From the NCBI GenBank assembly GCA_002339085.1, contig DDDX01000002.1:43423-79240 (forward strand): 35,818 nucleotides of DNA, given 5' to 3'. This document shows positions 33,809-35,818 of the stretch, one piece after another. The position numbers and the translations under genes were made by a program. This stretch comes from Cellvibrionales bacterium UBA1969 (GTDB lineage Bacteria; Pseudomonadota; Gammaproteobacteria; Pseudomonadales; UBA7434). Positions within the stretch are counted from its first letter, which is position 1. Each line of letters opens with the position of its first letter. The notes under the pieces were generated by a model. It saw nothing but the letters and a program-made list of their open reading frames with translations, had not been told where the DNA came from and searched no databases.

Positions 33809-33890
33809 TGTAATTTTTATCTCCAGTAAAAATTATTACGCTCCGTTTGTAGTAGGCACCGGTACCCTTCCTGTGCCTACTACTTTTTTT
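33809..33890 (+). ncRNA. Candidate sigma-54-dependent sRNA, about 82 nt (element copy 2)
   Basis: The unit has a promoter, a compact structured body and a strong terminator. Hairpin 1 is TAATTTTTA (33811-33819) with TAAAAATTA (33827-33835) and loop TCTCCAG. Then comes ACGCTCCGTTT. Hairpin 2 is a perfect 11-bp stem GTAGTAGGCAC / GTGCCTACTAC with loop CGGTACCCTTCCT, followed by seven Ts, as in Hfq-bound sRNAs. Compared with copy 1, the terminator stem differs in sequence but still pairs. C-rich single-stranded motifs (CUCC, GCUCCG, ACCCUUC) could pair with ribosome sites. I do not recognise a known family. Confidence 0.65.
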
Positions 33891-33910
33891 AATCCATCAT
33901 CTTTATTTAC

Positions 33911-34192
33911 TCAACGATTGCCCCATACTCTGGCTACTGCACGGTTATTGCCTAATCCACCAATAATTAAACAAAATAAGCTCACCGCTGAAAAAACACT
34001 CACGGGTATCACGGTCCCCCAACCCAATGCCATTTTTTGGCTGATCACAATCAGCCCCACTGTTAGACCACCAAACAAAAGTGCAAGGACTATCAGTATG
34101 ATACGGCTCATCGGCTTATAGGCATAGTCACCCTGGCCATGTTCAAAAATTTTCAGTAGCGGGGCAAACAATTTTCGTAGTCCGTTTTTCAT
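33911..34192 (-). CDS. Small inner-membrane protein, unknown function
   Basis: The 93-aa protein has a basic amphipathic start (KNGLRKLFAPLLKIFEHG), then two hydrophobic helices, IILIVLALLFGGLTVGLIVI (about 31-50) and VIPVSVFSAVSLFCLIIGGL (about 61-80), and a basic tail. Two membrane passes are predicted. I do not recognise the family. It is transcribed alone and converges on the candidate sRNA, whose terminator ends 20 bp from its stop. Confidence 0.65.
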   Translation of the reverse strand: MKNGLRKLFAPLLKIFEHGQGDYAYKPMSRIILIVLALLFGGLTVGLIVISQKMALGWGTVIPVSVFSAVSLFCLIIGGLGNNRAVARVWGNR

Positions 34193-34338
34193 AGTCAGTT
34201 TCTCAAATAGTGAGTGTGTTAGCTGGCCTCATGCAATCATTGCCTTTTAGCAAGGCTGGGTTTTTGTACTTGGCGGTTTAAAGTTGGCCGCGTATGATGA
34301 ATTTGTTACTGACAAGTATAACAATTAATGGATCAATT

Positions 34339-35352
34339 ATGGAATTTGTTGTGAGTTTTGATATGCGGGCCCCCTCATTTGGTGCTTCCGCTGATCGTCT
34401 TTATTCCGCTGCTTTAGATATCAGTGCTTGGGCTGACCGCTTAGGTTTTCAGGCCATTGGTTTAGGTGAACACCATGCCAGCAGTGATGGGTATTTACCG
34501 TCACCGATTCCAATGGCTGCTGCGATTGCTGCCCGTACTGAGCAAATCATTTTGCGCTCTAATGTTTTGTTAGCGCCGCTTTATGAGCCGGTGAAATTAG
34601 CGGAAGATTTAGCCGTATTGCAATTGATTAGCGGCGGTCGATTGCAGGTTGTGATAGGGGCGGGGTATCGACCCTATGAGTTTGCCATGTTTGGTAAGCG
34701 CCGCGAAGACCGAAAAGCTCTTTACTTAGAGACCTTTCAGGTCTTGCGCCAAGCGTGGACAGGGCAGGAATTTGAACATCAGGGCCGCGCGGTGACTGTC
34801 ACGCCGGTGCCGAAGCCAGCCCCGCCGCTGTTGCTTGGTGGCGCACATCCAGCAGTGGCCCGCAGAGCTGCTGCCATCGCCGATGGCTATTACCCGCCGG
34901 CCGGGGAGAACTGGGATGTTTATCGTCAGGCCTGCTTAACGCGTGGCTTATCTGATCCCGGTGAGAGTGCATATCCCTTAGGGCCAATTTTCACGCATAT
35001 TTCCAGTGATCCCGAGGCCGATTGGCAAACTATCGCACCGCATGTGGAGCATTGCGTACAGTCGTATTCCGACTGGACCATTGAGGCTTACGGTAAAGCG
35101 GCTGGCCCGTTTGCCGCGAATGTTGACCCAGATGATCTGCGTAAGAGTGGGGCGTATCAGGTTTTAACACCAGCCGATGCAGTCAAGATGATTCTCGCGT
35201 TAGGTAACGAAAGAACCTTTATTCTTACTCCATTATTGGGTGGTTTAGACCCCGACCTGGCTTGGCAGAGTTTGCATTTATTTGAAGCTGAGGTGTGGCC
35301 GCACGTGAAGCATTTAGCCGCGCCACGTTGCTTTTCTGCCCAACCTCATTAA
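34339..35352 (+). CDS. LLM-class flavin-dependent oxidoreductase (luciferase-like monooxygenase)
   Basis: The 337-aa protein has the bacterial-luciferase-like barrel: WADRLGFQAIGLGEHHASSDGYLPSP near residue 30, AARTEQIILRSNVLLAPLYEP, AEDLAVLQLISGGRLQVVIGAGYRPYEF and LLLGGAHPAVARRAA. Members use reduced flavin from a partner reductase to oxygenate substrates, or use F420 in other taxa. The open frame starts at 34294, but the ATG at 34339 gives MEFVVSFDMRAPS, the normal beginning of the barrel. An SDR follows after 34 nt on the same strand, suggesting one catabolic unit that runs out of the window. Confidence 0.85.
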   Translation: MEFVVSFDMRAPSFGASADRLYSAALDISAWADRLGFQAIGLGEHHASSDGYLPSPIPMAAAIAARTEQIILRSNVLLAPLYEPVKLAEDLAVLQLISGGRLQVVIGAGYRPYEFAMFGKRREDRKALYLETFQVLRQAWTGQEFEHQGRAVTVTPVPKPAPPLLLGGAHPAVARRAAAIADGYYPPAGENWDVYRQACLTRGLSDPGESAYPLGPIFTHISSDPEADWQTIAPHVEHCVQSYSDWTIEAYGKAAGPFAANVDPDDLRKSGAYQVLTPADAVKMILALGNERTFILTPLLGGLDPDLAWQSLHLFEAEVWPHVKHLAAPRCFSAQPH

Positions 35353-35386
35353 TTAAAAGCGATTTTATGATTAACGGAGTGTGTGC

Positions 35387-35818
35387 ATGACAACAACAAA
35401 AAGAACCGTATTAATTACTGGCGCTGGCCGTGGTGTGGGCTTATCTGTGGCAACTAAGTTGGCTGCGTCAGGCCATCAAGTGTTGATCAATGATATTAAT
35501 CCACAGACGGCAGAAGCGGCAGCCAGTGCGATTATCGCAGACGGGGGTGATGCAATTGCTGCGCCTTTTGATGTTAGCCAAACCGAGGCGGTACTACCCG
35601 CAATTAAAGACCTTCAAGCGCAAACAGGCGGTATTGATATTTTAATTAATAATGCCGGCAATGCGGGGTCGGTCGATATGCAGCAGCTTTCGTTTCGCGA
35701 TATGCCCATCGATCAGTGGAATCAATTCTTAGGAGTCAACCTTTATGGGGTTTTGAATTGCACTAAGGCCCTTATCGATGGCATGTGCGAACGAGGTTGG
35801 GGCCGCGTTATTACGATT
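35387..35818 (+). CDS. Short-chain dehydrogenase/reductase, partial at the window end
   Basis: The first 144 codons of an SDR are present and continue past the window edge. It has TGAGRGVG near residue 11, NDIN at the end of strand 2 (an acidic residue that favours NAD), DVSQ, and NNAGNAG. The catalytic Tyr/Lys lie beyond the edge. GGAG (35376-35379) is 7 nt before the ATG. It is 34 nt downstream of the LLM-flavin gene and likely in one operon. Confidence 0.85.
   Translation, partial: MTTTKRTVLITGAGRGVGLSVATKLAASGHQVLINDINPQTAEAAASAIIADGGDAIAAPFDVSQTEAVLPAIKDLQAQTGGIDILINNAGNAGSVDMQQLSFRDMPIDQWNQFLGVNLYGVLNCTKALIDGMCERGWGRVITI

Noticed and set aside
33249..33890. CRISPR or simple tandem repeat
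   Set aside because: There are only two copies, 561 bp apart, with differing stems and no spacers of regular length.

Overview
The window looks like a marine gammaproteobacterium of the broad Pseudomonadales/Cellvibrionales group. The evidence is Pseudomonas-like GltX, HexR and AceF, a gap gene under HexR-type operators, moderate GC by eye, and many acyl-CoA, SDR, VOC and luciferase-like catabolic genes of the kind common in Spongiibacteraceae-like bacteria. The taxon is inferred from family resemblance only.

Layout. 1-62: 3' end of a tRNA-Lys. 594-5391 (+): a divergent PycB/OadA-like carboxyltransferase, a cytoplasmic molybdopterin oxidoreductase and a SnoaL-like protein. 5447-7600 (-): gap and hexR, with two HexR-type palindromes in front of gap. 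7717-12527 (-): a four-gene acyl-CoA catabolic operon (SDR, enoyl-CoA hydratase, acyl-CoA ligase, thiolase-like). 12796-16848: nadA (+), bepA-like protease (-), PerM/AI-2E transporter (+). 17242-21675 (+): aceE-aceF. 21994-25335 (+): a small PA3496-like protein, an LplT-like MFS protein and gltX. 25446-25521: tRNA-Ala(GGC).

Accessory part. The 3' half of tRNA-Ala is repeated 1037 bp downstream (26513-26559). The DNA between is AT-rich and carries a small membrane protein and a sulfotransferase but no integrase, which is the layout of a minimal tRNA-targeted island. Next to it is a secreted protein with eight C-x5-C repeats (26589-27818, -). Its ribosome binding site lies inside a 22-bp hairpin.

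Right part. 28004-35818 holds VOC, SnoaL, DUF1214, SDR, LLM-flavin and SDR genes, a 61-codon remnant of a nitronate monooxygenase, a TorF-type porin and a small membrane protein. The most interesting signal is in the non-coding DNA around the porin. A structured element occurs twice: an A/U hairpin with a UCUCCAG loop, then GCUCCGUUUGUAG, then a terminator stem with a UACCCUUC loop. One copy is in the porin 3' UTR. The other begins at the predicted start site of a sigma-54-type promoter and ends in seven Ts, giving a candidate sRNA of about 82 nt. The porin has the same promoter arrangement: a -24/-12 core plus an NtrC-like dyad centred about 108 bp upstream of the start. This suggests a sigma-54-controlled porin with a pair of sibling sRNAs, a possible undescribed regulatory module.
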